Below, piece by piece: positions 10,453 through 21,786 of a DNA stretch of 64,000 nucleotides. Under the pieces are notes generated by a model. It was given only the letters and a program-made list of their open reading frames with translations. It was not told the origin of the DNA and made no database searches. How positions within the stretch are numbered: position 1 is the stretch's first letter; each line of letters starts with the position of its first letter. The stretch spans positions 105,199-169,198 of the forward strand of contig CAUYUJ010022559.1 in NCBI GenBank assembly GCA_963575745.1, read 5' to 3'. Source of the DNA: Prorocentrum cordatum. Its lineage: Eukaryota > Sar > Dinophyceae > Prorocentrales > Prorocentraceae. A program made the position numbers and the translations under genes.

Positions 10453-10526
<74 letters not shown>
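10452..10526. repeat. GAC microsatellite
   Basis: (GAC)n of about 75 bp. Confidence 0.97.
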
Positions 10527-10549
10527 GGTGGGGGCTGGTCGGACCAAAA

Positions 10550-10870
10550 GGGGATCTGAGTCCAGGGCCAAGACGAGGTGGACGACGACGAACGAACAGA
10601 AAGGGTCCGGGGCGAGAAGGGTGGAGGCCAGGGCCAGGGGAGGAGGCTGGGTCAATGGCCAGGACCAGCGGGGCGAGGGGGGCTGGGGCTAGGATCAGGG
10701 GGTCCAGGGCTGGGGCCAGCGGGGGAGGGAGGCTGGGGCCAGGGCCAGGGGAGGAGGCTGGGTTCAGGGCCAGGGCCAGCGGGGCGAGGGGGGCCGTGGC
10801 CAAAACAAGGGGTAAAGGCTGGGTCCAGGTTGGGTCCAAGGCCAAGACCAGGGGGACAACGACGAGCGAA
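10550..10870 (+). repeat. GGCCAGGGCCAGGGG minisatellite, part 2
   Basis: Continuation of the array at 9,800-10,445 after the GAC tract. Confidence 0.85.
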
Positions 10871-10924
10871 ACGAACGAGGTCCGAACTCTACAACACAAG
10901 TGCGCAAGATAATGAAACAGTCTG

Positions 10925-12000
10925 TGCGGAAGGGGCGCTCTGGCTGGCAGGTGGATGTGGTGATCGAGGGGGCGCTCGGGATTGGGGGCGGTGCCGTGCC
11001 GAAATAATGGTAGCGGGGCAGAGAGAGCGCGCTGGCTGCTGCGTGGGGCGACGCAGAGGGGACGCTCGGGATGGAAATACAAAGGTCGGGGCGGAAGGGG
11101 GCGCGTTGGCTAGCGGGCGGGGTGATTTTGAGGGGGCGCGCGGGATGCGGAGGGGGGGGGGCGGGGCCGTGCCAAAAAAAGGCCGGGGCGGAGGAGGCTG
11201 TGCCGCGCCGAAATCAAGGCGTCGGGGCCGAGGGGGCGCGCTGGCTGGTGGGTGGGGTGATGCAGAGGGGCGCTCGGGGTGGGGGGGTGCAGTGCCGTGC
11301 CGAAATCAAATGACCAGGGCGGAGGGGGCGCTCTGGCTGGCGGGTGGGGGAAGGCGGAGGGGGTGCACCGAATGGGAGGGGGGACGGTGCTGTGCCGAAC
11401 TCATGGGATCTGGGCGGAGGGGGCACGCTGGCTGGTGGGTGGGGGTGTGCGGAAGAGGCGCGCGGGATTGTGGGGCGGTGCCGCGCCGAAATACAAAAGT
11501 CCGCGAGGAGGGGGCGCGCTGGCTGGCGGGTGGGGCGCTGCGGAGGGGGCGCGCGATATGCGGTAGGGGCGGTGCCGTGCCGAAATGAAAGTAGCGGGGC
11601 GGAGGGGGCGGCGCCGTCCCGAAATTAAGGGGTCGGGGCGGAGGGGGCAGCCTGGCTGGTTGGTAGGGGTGCGCGGAAGAGGCGCGCGGGATGGGGGGGG
11701 GTGCGGTGCTGGGCCGAAATGAAGGGGTCGGGGTGGAGGGCGGCGCGCCGTCTGGCGGGTGGGGTGATGCAGAGGGGGCGCTGTGGGTGGGGGGGGGCAG
11801 TGCCGTGCCGAAATCAAATGGCGCGGGCGGAAGGGGCGCTTTGGCAGGTGGGTTGGGGGATGGATGCGGAGGGGGCGCGCGGGGTGGGGGGTGCCGCGCC
11901 ACAATAAAAGAGTCGGGGCGGAGGGGGCGCGCTGGCTGGCGCGTGGGGCGATGCAGAGGGGGCGTTCGGGATTGGGGGCGGCGCCGTGCCGAAATAAAGT
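10925..12000 (+). repeat. ~90-bp G-rich satellite S2, array 1
   Basis: Units of about 85-95 bp contain GGTCGGGGCGGAGGGGGCGC, TGGCTGGCGGGTGGGG and GGTGCCGTGCCGAAAT. The same family returns at 13,915-14,470, 18,095-18,880 and 19,495-19,690. Long apparent frames here are repeat by-products. Confidence 0.92.
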
Positions 12001-12019
12001 TCTGAGCCGTTGTCGTGCA

Positions 12020-13470
12020 CGGCGGGGCGCCAAGCAGCAAAACGAAAGGCTGATGCTTGAGCTTAGGCTTCGACTTTGGATTATGCGTGCCAGGAGGGGC
12101 GAGACGCGTGCGAGGCGAGAGCGGATTGGACAGGTCCAGGTGGGGTCTGAAGCCCACGGCGCCAACGACCGTGATCAGACCTACAGTTGTTTTTGAATTG
12201 CCGTTTTTGTTTGCATTGCAGTTTTGTTGGCATTGCAGTTTTGCATGTTTAGCTTCTGTGGATCCTCCGTGCGAGGCGAGAGCGGTTTGAGGAGGTTCAG
12301 AGAGGGTCTGAAGCCCGCGGCGCCAACGGACATGATCATACTTAAGTTGTTTTGCATTGCAGTTTGTTTTGCATTGCAGTTCCTTTCATTGCAGCTTTGC
12401 CGTTCTGGCCTCAGCTTTGGATTCCACGTGCGAGGCGAGAGCGGTTTGGGGGTCCAGGAAGGGTATGGTGCCCACGGCGCAAACGACCATGATCAGAATT
12501 CCAGTTCCTGTTGTGTTGCATTGTTTTGCATTGCAGGTGTTCTGTTGCATTGCAGCTTTGCCGTTCTAGCTTCAGCTTTGGGTTCCGCGTGCGAGGCGAG
12601 ATCGGTTTGGGGAGGTCCAGGGAGGGCCTGAAGCCCACGGCGCCAACGACCATGCTTAGAATTGCACTTATGTTGCGTTGCAGCATGTTTGCGTTGCAGT
12701 TTGATTTTGCAATGCAGCTTTGCAGTTCTAGCTCCAGATTTGGATTCCTCGTGCGAGGCGAGAGCAGTTTGGGACGTCCAGGGAGGGTCTGAAGCCCACG
12801 GCGTCAACGACCATGATCAGAATTCCAGTTTCTTTGCATTGCATGTTTTGCATTGCAGTTTTGCTGGCATTGCAGTTTTGCCCTTTTAGCTTCAGCTGTG
12901 GATCCTTCGTGCGAGGCGAGAGCGGTTTGAGGAGGTTCAGGGAGGGTCTGAAGCCCACGGCGCCAACGACCATCATCAGAATTACGTGTTTATTGCATTG
13001 CAGTTTGTCTTGCATGTAAGTTGGTTTGCATTGCAGCTTTGCCGTTCTAGCTTCAGCTTTGGATTCCGCGTGCGAGGCGAGATCGGTTTTGAGCGATCCA
13101 GGGAGGGTCTGAAGCCCACGGCGCCAACGACCACGATCAGAAGTACATGTTTTGTGAATTGCAGTTTGTTTTGCGCTGCAGTTTTTTCGTTGCAGCTTTG
13201 CTGCTCTAGCTTCAGCTTTGGATTCCGCGTGTGAGGCGAGAGCGGTTTGGGGTGTCCATGGGGGGGAGTCCGGTGCCCACCGCGCCAACGACTATGATCA
13301 GAATTCCAGTTTCTTTTGCATTGCAGTTTTTTGTTGAAATTGCAGTTGTGTTGTTGCAATGCAGCTTTGCCCTTTTAGCTTCAGCTGTGGATCCTTCGTG
13401 CGAGGCGAGAGCGGTTTGGGGAGGTCCAGGGACCATGATCAGAATTACATTGTGCTGCATTGCAGTTTTT
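12020..13470 (+). repeat. ~160-bp satellite S3, nine units
   Basis: GCGAGGCGAGAGCGGTTTG recurs near 12,113, 12,271, 12,431, 12,592, 12,757, 12,912, 13,072, 13,230 and 13,400 (155-170 bp). Each is followed by GTCTGAAGCCCACGGCGCCA, ACGACCATGATCAGAATT and several TTTTGCATTGCAG boxes. Confidence 0.93.
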
Positions 13471-13534
13471 TGACGTTGCATGTTTTGTAATGTGTCTTGC
13501 CACTGAATTTGTTTGGCATTGGGGCCTCTGGGGC

Positions 13535-13760
13535 CCCTCTTGGTCGCTTCTTGGAGGCATATTGGGGCGTCTTGTGAGTCGTTTGGCAGTCCCAGGAGCC
13601 TGTGGAAGCGTCCTGGCTGCCTTTGGGGTGGAGGCTCTTGAGGCCTCCTGAGGGCCTCTTTGAGACCGCTTAGGGGGTCTTTGGAGACCTCTTGGGGGGT
13701 TTCTTGGAGCCCTCGGGCGCCTCTTGGGAGCCTAAGGGGCCCTCTTGGGACCATGAAAGA
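13535..13760 (-). repeat. Degenerate GGCC repeat tract
   Basis: Units like GGGGCCTCTTGGGAGC. Related to the array in repeat X. About 150 bp without obvious features follows. Confidence 0.6.
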
Positions 13761-13914
13761 CAATGAAGGGGGAACAGGTAGAGAGCCCAGAGAAGGAGAA
13801 AACATAGACGGCCGCGTCAGCTGCCACATCAATTCTGTTGCCCCAAAGCAGAGTCAGGCGCCGGGGCATAAGAACTGTTTGCTTCAACGCGGTTTAGAAT
13901 TATAAAAAATCTGG

Positions 13915-14470
13915 GAGGAGGGGGCGCGCTGGCCAGCGGTTGGGGCGCTGCGGAGGGGGTGCGCGAGATGCGGTAGGGGCGGTGCCGTCCCGAAATCAAG
14001 GGGTCGGGGCGGAGGGGTCACGCTGGCTGGCGGGTGGGGGGGCGCGGAAGAGGCGCGCGGGATGGGGGGGGCGGTGCCAGGCCGAAATGAAGGGGTCGGG
14101 GCGGGTGGGGGCGCTCTGGCTGGCCAGCGGGGGGGTGCGGAGGGGGCGCGCGGGAAAAATTGGAGGGCGGCGCCGTGCCGAAATAAATTTGCCGGGGCGG
14201 AGGGGGCGCGCTGGATGGTCCATGGGGCCGTGGAGGGGGCGCTCGGGCTGGGAGGGGCGGAATCGTGCCGAAATAAAGGTAGCAGGAGGAGGGGGCGCGC
14301 TGGCTGGTGAGCGGGGCGATTCAGGGGGGACGTTCAGGAAGGGGGGGGCGGTGCAATGCCGAAATAACCAGGTCGGGGCGCAAGGGGCGTGCTGGCGGGC
14401 GGGTGGGGTGACTTGGAGGGGGTGTGCGGGGCGCGGGGGGGGGAGGGCGGTGCCGTGCGGAAATAAAAAA
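13915..14470 (+). repeat. Satellite S2, array 2
   Basis: About six units of the S2 family. Confidence 0.9.
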
Positions 14471-14508
14471 TATCGGGGCGGAGTGGACGGTGCCGTGGAA
14501 ACAAATCA

Positions 14509-14570
14509 TATACATATATATATATATATATATATACATATGTATGTATGTATATATATATATATATAGA
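14509..14570. repeat. TA-rich microsatellite
   Basis: (TA)n with TATG insertions, directly before the leader of the first higher-order unit. Confidence 0.95.
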
Positions 14571-14600
14571 TACTCATCTTCCTATATTTTTACAAGCCCA

Positions 14601-14635
14601 GGGGGGGGGGGGGGGGAACCCTCACCCCCCCCCCC
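14601..14635. other. G-run/C-run hairpin with AACCCTCA loop
   Basis: Sixteen G, AACCCTCA, then eleven C. The same loop with G10/C8 is at 16,575-16,600. Confidence 0.85.
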
Positions 14636-16471
14636 AACAAAAAGCTGGACCCCCGGGTTCTCGGGCTCCCTTGGACGTCCTTGGCAATGGACACCCGGCT
14701 TTCCGGGTCTCCACAAACGCCTTGCCAGCAGACCCAGAGCGATCCGAGGGGTCGTCAGAAAGGCTCAAGGGAGGCCCCAGACAGCACAACAGCGCTCCAA
14801 GAGGGACTCCAATTGCGTCAGGACGGCCCAAAAGACCCCCAAGGCACCCCGAAAAGCTTTCCAAGGGGCCTTCAAAGCACAAAAATCGCCCCATTCCCTT
14901 CGTAAAACTTACAATTTTAGCATATTCGCCTTTCGGATTTCATCAGCTTTCAAGACGGTTTCAAAGCCCCCGAGATCGCCTCAAGACGCCCCAAAAGACC
15001 CCCAAGAAAGCTCCAAGACGGCCGAGCCGGGCCCCACGATCGCCCACGAGAGCCCCAAGACAGCCCATAATAGAACCAAGCGGCCCCCCAAGGGCTCCCA
15101 GCACAGATCCAAAAGGGCCATGGGAGGTCCCCGGAAGTGCCCAAGATGGGTCCAAAGGGGGCTCCAGCGGGCCCAAGCTCCCCAAGACGGCCCAAGAAGG
15201 CCCCAGGACGGCTCATGAAGGCGCCAAAACGGCCCACGAGGGGCCCCCAAAACACCCCCACGATGTTTCCGAATACCAGCATAAAGAACCCCAAGACACC
15301 CCGAAAAGCTTTCCAAGGGGCTTTCAAAACATAAAAATCGTCTCATTCCCTGCGAAAAACTTACAATTTCAGCATATTCGCCTTTCGGATTTAATCAGCT
15401 TTCAAGATAGTTCCAAAGCCCCCGACACCGCCTCCAGACGCCCCAAAAGGCTCCCTAGAAAGCGTCAAGACGGCCGTGCGGGGCCCCACGATCGCCCACG
15501 AAAGCCCCAAGACAGCCCATGATGGAACCAAGAGGCCCCCCAAGGGCTCCCAGCACAGACCCAAGAGTGCCATGGGAGGCCCCCGGAAGTGCCCAAGATG
15601 GGTCCAAAGGGGGCTCCAGCGGGCCCAAGCTCCCCAAGACGGCCCAAGAAGGCCACAGGACGGCCCATGAAGGCGCCAAAACGGCCCACGAGGGGCCCCC
15701 AAACACCCCCACTATGCTTCCGAGTGTCAACATAAAGACCCCCAAGGCACCGACAAAAGCTTTCCAAGGGGCCTTCAAAACACAAAAGCCGTCCCATTCC
15801 CTGCGTAAAACACCCAACTTTACCATATTCGTCTTTCGGATTTCAGCAGCTTTCAAGACGGCTCCAAAGCCCCCGAGATCGCCTCCAGACGCCCCAAAGG
15901 GCCTCCAAGAAAGCTTCAAGACGGCCGTGCCGGGCCCCACGATCGCCCACGAGAGCCCCAAGACAGCCCATAAAGGAACCAAGAGGCCCCCCAAGGGCTC
16001 CCAGCACAGACCCAAAAGGGCCATGGGAGGTCCCCGGAAGTGCGCAAGATGGGTCCAAAGGGGGCTCCAGCGGGCCCAAGCTCCCCAAGACGGCCCAAGA
16101 AGGCCCCAGGACGGCCCATGAAGGCGCCAAAACGGCCCACGAGGGCCCAAAAACACCCCCACGATGTTTCCGAATGCCAACATTCATTGATTTTGCCCCC
16201 ACGACATTTCACATTGTGACTCACTCGTTGAGATTCTCGTGGCATGCAGCGAAGATGCCCGAGGATGCCCCGTACGAGTTGCATATGCATGCTCATACCC
16301 TTACACACAGAAATTTAGATGTACATATGTACGCTGTATACACACATACAACAATGTAAATATATTGTTTACACCTAGACATTTATACGGAATGTGCATG
16401 CACGTGCGCGTGCATACATGCATGCGCGCATGTACGCACTCACGCGTTCCGCTTGCGTGCAGAACTCAAAG

Positions 16472-16504
16472 GACCAAGGTGCATGGCGCGCAGCGCCAAT
16501 GCAG
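16472..16504 (+). repeat. Palindromic GGCGC motif, copy 2
   Basis: GACCAAGGTGCATGGCGC, GCA, then GCGCCAATGCAG. The arms TGCATGGCGC and GCGCCAATGCA pair with one bulged base. A TA-rich tract follows. Confidence 0.9.
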
Positions 16505-16530
16505 TCTTGTATTTATATTATATATCTACA

Positions 16531-18065
16531 TGCATATATTGTATATATCCCTCTTCCTATTTTTTTGCAAGGCCGGGGGGGGGGAACCCTCACCCCCCCC
16601 AAAAAAAATTGGACGGGATCTGGGGTTCTCGGGCTCCCTTGGACGTCCTTGGCAATGGACACCCGGCTTTCCGGGTCTCCACAAACGCCTTGCCAGCAGA
16701 CCCAGGGCGATCCGCGGGGTCGTCAGAAAGGCTCAAGGGAGGCCCCAGACAGCACAAGAGCGCTCCAAGAGGGACTCCAATTGCGTCAAGAGGACGGCCC
16801 AAAAGACCCCCAAGGCACCCCGAAAAGCTTTCCAAGGGGCCTTCAAAGCACAAAAATCGCCCCATTCCCTTCGTAAAACTTACAATTTTTGCATATTCGC
16901 CTTTTCGGATTTCATCAGCCTTCAAGACGGTTTCAAAGCCCCCGAGATCGCCTCAAGACGCCCCAAAAGACCCCCAAGAAAGCTTCAAGACGGCCGAGCC
17001 GGGGCCCCACGATCGCCCACGAGAGCCCCAAGACAGCCCAAAATGGAATCAAGAGGCCCCCCGAGGGCTCCCAGCACAGACCCAAAAGGGCCATGGGAGG
17101 TCCCCGGAAGTGCCCAAGATGGGTCCAAAGGGGGCTCCAGCGGGCCCAAGCTCCCCAAGACGGCCCAAGAAGGCCCCAGGACGGCTCATGAAGGCGCCAA
17201 AACGGCCCACGAGGGCCCCGAAAACACCCCCGCGATGTTTCCGAATGCCAACATGGAGACCCCCAAGGCACCCCAAAAAGCTTTCCAAGGGGCCTTCAGA
17301 GCACACACGTCGTCCCATTCCCTGCGTAAAACTTTCAATTTGGCATATTCGCCTTTCGGATTTTATCAGCCTTCAAGACGGTTTCAAAGACTCCGCCACC
17401 GCCTCCAGACGCCCCAAAAGGCTCCCTAGAAAGCTTCACGACGGCCGAGCCGGGCCCCACGATCGCCCACGAGAGCCCAAAGACAGCCCATAATGGAACC
17501 AAGAGGCCCCCCAAGGGCTCCCAGCACAGACCCAAAAGGGCCATGGGAGGTCCCCGGAGGTGCCCAAGATGGTTCCAAAGGGGGCTCCAGCGGGCCCAAG
17601 CTCCCCAAGACGGCCCAAGAAGACCCCAGGACGGCCCATGAAGGCGCCAAAATGGCCCACGAGGGCGCCAAAAACACCCCTACGATGTTTCCGAATGCCA
17701 ACATTCATTGATTTTGCTCCAATGACATTTCACATTGTGACCCACTCGTTGAGGGTCTCGTGGCATGTAGCGAAGATGCCCGAGGTTGCCCAGAATGAGT
17801 TGCATATGCATGCTCATGCCCTTACACACACAGAAACTTATATGTACAATTGTACGCTGCACACACATACAACAATGTAACTATATTGTTTACACCTATA
17901 CATTTATACGGAACGTGCATGCACGCTCGCGTGTGTACATGCATGCGCGCATGTACGCACGTACGCGTTTTTGCTTGCGTGCAGAACTCAAAGGACCAAG
18001 ATGCATGGCGCGCAGCGCCAATGCAGTCTGGTGTGTGTGTGTATATACATATATATATATATATA
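16531..18065 (+). mobile_element. Higher-order composite unit 2 (two monomers)
   Basis: Near-identical to unit 1: leader TTCCTATTTTTTTGCAAGGC, G10/C8 hairpin (16,575-16,600), the same 210-bp GGCC segment, two 451-bp monomers (about 16,828 and 17,279), the CATTCATTGATTTTG tail (about 17,702), the palindrome at 17,994-18,026 and a TA tract. The high identity of the leader to unit 1 suggests a recent segmental duplication. Confidence 0.8.
17994..18026 (+). repeat. Palindromic GGCGC motif, copy 3
   Basis: Same hairpin as at 16,472, with AAGATGCATGGCGC in the left arm. A (TG)n then (TA)n tract follows. Confidence 0.9.
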
Positions 18066-18094
18066 TATATAATATATATATAAATAAAGTACAT

Positions 18095-18880
18095 GCGAGA
18101 CGGGGCGCGCTTGTTGGCGGGCGGGTGCCGTGCCGAAATACAGACGTCGGAGCGGAGGGGGCGCTCTGGCTGGTGGGTGGGGGGATGCGGAGGGGGCGCG
18201 CGGAGGGGGGGGGCGGTTCCGTGCTGAAATAAGGTCGGAGCGGCGGGGGCGCGCTGGCTGGCGGATGTGGCGATGGAGGTGGCGCTCGGGATGGGGGAGG
18301 CGGTGCTGTGCCGGAATAAATGAGTCGGGGCGGAGAGGGCAGCTTGGCTGGTGGGTAGGGGTGCGCGGAAGAGGCGCGCGGGATGGGGAGCGGTGCCGTG
18401 CCGAGCGGTCGGGGCGGAGGGGGCGCGCTGGCTGGCGGGTGGGGCGATGCACGGGGGTGTGCGCGGGAGGGGGGGGAGGGGCGGAGGGGGTGCGCTGGCT
18501 GGTTGGGCGGGGCGACGCGGAGGTGGCGCGCGGGATGGGTGGGGGGGCGGTGTCGCGCGGATTAAAAAGTGTCGTGGCGGAAGGGGGCGCTCTGGCTGGT
18601 GGGTGGGGCGATGCAGGGGGGGCGCTCGAGATGGGGGCGCGGTGCTTGCCGAAATAAGCGGGTCGGGGCGGAGGGGGCGCTCTGGCTAGCGGGGGGGGGG
18701 AATGCGGAGGGGGCGCGCGGGATGGGAGTGAGGCGGTGTTGCGCCAAAATGAAGGGGTCGGGGCGGAGGGGGCGCTCTGGTTGGTGAGCGGGGCGATGCA
18801 GGGGGGGCGCTCGGCATGGGGGGGTCGGTGCCGTTCTGAAATAATGAAAAGTCGGGGCGGAGGGGCGGAGCGGAGGGGGC
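18095..18880 (+). repeat. Satellite S2, array 3
   Basis: About eight or nine diverged S2 units. Confidence 0.9.
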
Positions 18881-18934
18881 TTATGTGGCCAAGTAGAGGA
18901 CATGTAGAACGTCTTCGAATTGGGCATTTTCGGA

Positions 18935-19470
18935 ATATAGCGGCACTTAGCGGCACTTAGCGGCACGAGCGCTCGGGGTCCCGATGGGGCCGGCGGTCTC
19001 ACTCACGCGCCCGTGGTTTCACGGAGGTCGGCGACCCCGAGGCCTGATTTACATGCCCGTGGCCCAGATTGGGCTACGCGGCGATTGAGTGCCACTAAAT
19101 GGTAATTTTCGGAACCACGAACGGCCATTAAGCGCCACTAAATGGTAATTTTCGGAACCACGAGCGGCCGCTAAGTGATACTAAATGGTAGATCTCGGGC
19201 TACTAAGTGCCGCTGGGTGGCATGTTAATTATCGGAGCCACTAACGGCCACTAAGCGCCACTAAATGATAATTCTCGGAGCCACTAGCGGCCACTGAGTT
19301 CCACTAGATGATACTTCTCGGAGCCAGTAGCGGCCGCTAGGTGCCACTAAGTGGTAATTCTCGGGGCCGCTAGATGCCACTAAGTGCCATGAAGTGCCAC
19401 TAAATTGCCGCTACAGGCCGCTAGCGGCCACTGAGTGCCACTAAGTGGTAATTCTCGGCGGTCGCGATGG
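18935..19470 (+). repeat. Satellite S4 (CACTAAATGGTAATTCTCGG)
   Basis: Tandem units of about 45-60 bp made of CACTAAATGGTAATTCTCGG, AGCCACTAGCGGCCACTA and GTGCCACTAAG. Found only here in the window. Confidence 0.92.
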
Positions 19471-19494
19471 TCAGTCCGAAGTTCCCCAGAGAGC

Positions 19495-19690
19495 CCACAT
19501 AAGGGGGCGCTGGCTTTCGGGCGGGTTAATGCGGATGGGGGCGTGCGGGATGTCGGGGGGGTGCCGTGCCGAAATAAAAAAGATCGGGGCGGAGGGGGCG
19601 CGCTGGCTGGCGGGTGGGGCGGTCGGGGTGATGCGGAGGTGGCGCGCGGGATGGGGGGGCGGTGCCGTGCCTAAATGAAGTGGTCGGAGC
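19495..19690 (+). repeat. Satellite S2, array 4
   Basis: About two S2 units after S4, so S2 brackets S4. Confidence 0.88.
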
Positions 19691-19736
19691 TCTAGACACC
19701 CCGTGCAAGATAATCGGATATGAGACTGGTAGGAGG

Positions 19737-20020
19737 GAGTCGTTCGCTAACGACTCGACTCGTAAAACTGAAGAGGGAACATGAGGGACAGGTCATGTAT
19801 AACAAAGTTGTACCCATGCTGGGGCTAACGGCAGCAAGGAGCCTTCGTCCTGTTGGGCAGTATCTCTCTCTCTCTCTCAATTTCTCTCTCTCTCTCTCTC
19901 TCGCTCTTTCTCTCTCTCTCTCTCTCTTTGCGCCGATCCTGAGCGGCCAAGGTGCATGGCGCGAAGCGCCCATTCTGTATTATATATGTGTGTATATATA
20001 TATATACACGTATGTATACA
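19737..20020 (+). mobile_element. K module with TC tract and palindrome, copy 1
   Basis: CGTTCGCTAACGACTCG, then GAAGAGGGAACATGAGGGAC and AGGTCATGTAT, a (TC)n tract (19,862-19,928), GCGCCGATCCTGA, the palindromic motif (19,945-19,973) and a TA tract. The same order is found on the minus strand at 36,870-37,200. A 13-residue reading across the GAAGAGG block is shared by both, but three base changes are too few to test for coding constraint. Confidence 0.75.
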
Positions 20021-20024
20021 CGAA

Positions 20025-20293
20025 TAGTGCTCTGCACTTGCCGCCCGGAGAACCGGCTGGAAGAGCTATGCGCCAAGTGCAAATTGTGCCGTGCTTTTGC
20101 GTGCGAAGCCCCGTGGGGCGGCTCCCAAACTTACATGCCCCGTTTTCTTTTCGCGCTCAATTCGACGTTGGGGGTGGCGCCAGAACTTGGTGGCCTCTCG
20201 TGGGAGGAGCAACCAGTCATGTTAGTGATACGTTCCGCGATGCTTCAGGTTTCCCTGTTGTCCCACGCGGGCTCAGGAAACGATGGTTGCTAA
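20025..20293 (+). CDS. Possible Cys-rich exon, unrecognised
   Basis: An open frame of about 89 codons directly follows the TA tract of the K module. The start of the frame is Cys-rich (short motif CAKCKLC and further Cys on each side). The rest is of ordinary composition. Spaced Cys pairs can bind zinc, but I cannot match a family. Two other plus-strand frames overlap it and continue to 20,427 and from 20,283 to 20,645. The TCRPENR tract also occurs near 51,475 with several synonymous differences, which may be chance. Confidence 0.2.
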
Positions 20294-20371
20294 ATACTGT
20301 GGAGCTCATGGGCCGCAGAAATCCTGGGCCAATCGCATCACCCTCTCCTTCAAAGACGCGTGTGCTCGCGA

Positions 20372-20470
20372 CTGGGACACTCGATCCTTCCCCTGGGGCA
20401 TGCGCTCCATCCCAAGTTGTTTTCTGACGGTCCCAGGGCCACGAGACGGCCTGTGGAAATTGACAGCCGT
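20372..20470 (-). repeat. Dispersed repeat A (5' module)
   Basis: Reverse complement of the A 5' module: TTTTCTGACGGTCCCAGGGC and flanks. Compare 28,215-28,460 for the full element. Confidence 0.7.
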
Positions 20471-20689
20471 TCTGGCGCTATTCTCGCAATACCGTGCGAA
20501 GCAGAGCTCTGTACATATTCACCGCCCGGGGAACCGATCTCCAATGGAGGCGGTGGATGTAAACACGTTTGTGGCCCAGCGGGAGGTTGGATACGTCCGT
20601 GTCACCGTCTCCTCGGGTTCCAAGACATCGGTCGCCAGGCGGTGATGTGGACCCAGATCTCCGACGATTTAAGTTTTTAGATGCGCCGC

Positions 20690-20790
20690 CTCAGAGGTCC
20701 CGACCCCTCCCCAGGGCCAGCTTTTCGCCCTGGATCCGGTTTTGATGTCCCAACGGCCCCCAAACGGGCCCCATGTCGAGGGGCAAACGC
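20690..20790 (-). repeat. Dispersed repeat A (5' module)
   Basis: CCTCAGAGGTCC, CCCCTCCCCAGGGCCAGC, then GTTTTGATGTCCCAACGGCC: the same module order as other minus copies. Confidence 0.65.
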
Positions 20791-20804
20791 GGTCGATATA
20801 TCAG

Positions 20805-20882
20805 TTCGCAGTTCGGGTCTCTAGCAACCGGTCGAGACGATAGTTCGGGTCTCTGGCAATTGGTCGGGACGATTTCGGCACG
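20805..20882 (+). repeat. 32-bp direct repeat
   Basis: TTCGGGTCTCTAGCAACCGG and TTCGGGTCTCTGGCAATTGG, each followed by GTCGNGACGAT. Confidence 0.85.
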
Positions 20883-20949
20883 CCACCTTGGTCGCTCCGG
20901 ACGAGGCGCAGCCTGTTGGGAAAAGCTATCCGATGCGACAAAGTTTCCG

Positions 20950-21690
20950 TGAGCCAATGAGCAGGAGGGACGCCATCAGTACACCACCACCAGCCCTGGC
21001 CAGGTCCATTTCGGGCCCTGGACTGGTGTTTTGACCTCCAGGCCTTGGCCAGGAGGGCCTGTGCCCCAAGCCAGGGCCCAGGCTGGGCCTGGCTGGGGCT
21101 GGTGGTGGCGCATTGCTTGGAACTCTGCTCACTGGGACCTCCAGAAGTTTTGATCGTCGGAGATCTGGGTGCAGCCCCCCGGCCCCCCTTTCTGTTGTGC
21201 CCCTCCCTTGCGCGCCTCTGGCCACGTCGTGGCTCCCCAGGGGTGGTCTGCACCCCTGCCCCCGTGACCGGCCCGTCACCCCGAGCGGCGGCCCCGGGGA
21301 GGCCGAAGGCTGGGCCCAAACTTCTCCTGCAGTGACCTCTCTCGGGGGTGGACAGGACCCCCAACAGTGACACGTCGATCAGTGAATCGTCCGTTTTCGG
21401 TTCTCGAGAGGGCGCCGTGGCCGTGATTTTCCAGGCTTGCGCCCGCCAGGTTTGGGCTTCAGGTCGTTTTCACTAAACCACGTTTTACTAAAGGGGGGTC
21501 TGTCCATCCTCGACTCTCCCACGGCGCGGGGGCGTCGCGCTGAATCTCCGCCCCGCCTCTTGCCGCGCTATGCCCCTTCCGCGCGGAGGCCCGCGGAAGG
21601 GGCCGCGGGCGCGCGCGCGCGAGCCCCGAGGTGAGCTCTGCCTCCTCGCGAGCGCGGGTCTGGCCGGGCAGGAGGCTCCGGATCTGCGGC
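20950..21690. other. No supported gene
   Basis: GC-rich unique-looking stretch with short CAGGGCC/CTGGGG units around 21,050-21,110. Open frames exist on both strands, none with recognisable domains. Confidence 0.4.
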
Positions 21691-21694
21691 AAAG

Positions 21695-21786
21695 GGAGGG
21701 AGGGAGGAGGAGGAGGAGGAGTAGGAGGAGGAAGAAAAAGAAGAAGTTAAAGAAGAAGAAGAGGAGGAGGAGGAGGAGGAGGAGGG
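21695..21786. repeat. GGA/GAA purine microsatellite
   Basis: (GGA)n and (GAA)n purine tract. Confidence 0.95.

Larger units (their letters stand above)
14570..16530 (+). mobile_element. Higher-order composite unit 1 (X-type leader, three 451-bp monomers)
   Basis: Leader TTCCTATATTTTTACAAGCC, then a G16/C11 hairpin and a 210-bp GGCC segment. Then come three monomers (AGCTTTCCAAGGGGC starts at about 14,853, 15,309 and 15,760). The tail starts at CATTCATTGATTTTG (about 16,181), followed by an ATGCATGCGCGC-rich part, the palindromic motif and a TA tract. The whole order is repeated in unit 2 with one monomer fewer. Frames inside are repeat by-products. Confidence 0.8.

Noticed and set aside
12020-13470. 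Small-RNA or rRNA cluster, because of the regular 160-bp S3 unit
   Set aside because: No 5S rRNA, snRNA or spliced-leader sequence was recognised in the unit. It looks like an ordinary satellite.
16239-17429. Frames of 300-400 codons in the 14.5-17.7 kb region
   Set aside because: They are translations of the 451-bp composite repeats. They occur in several frames and on both strands, and shift between monomers.
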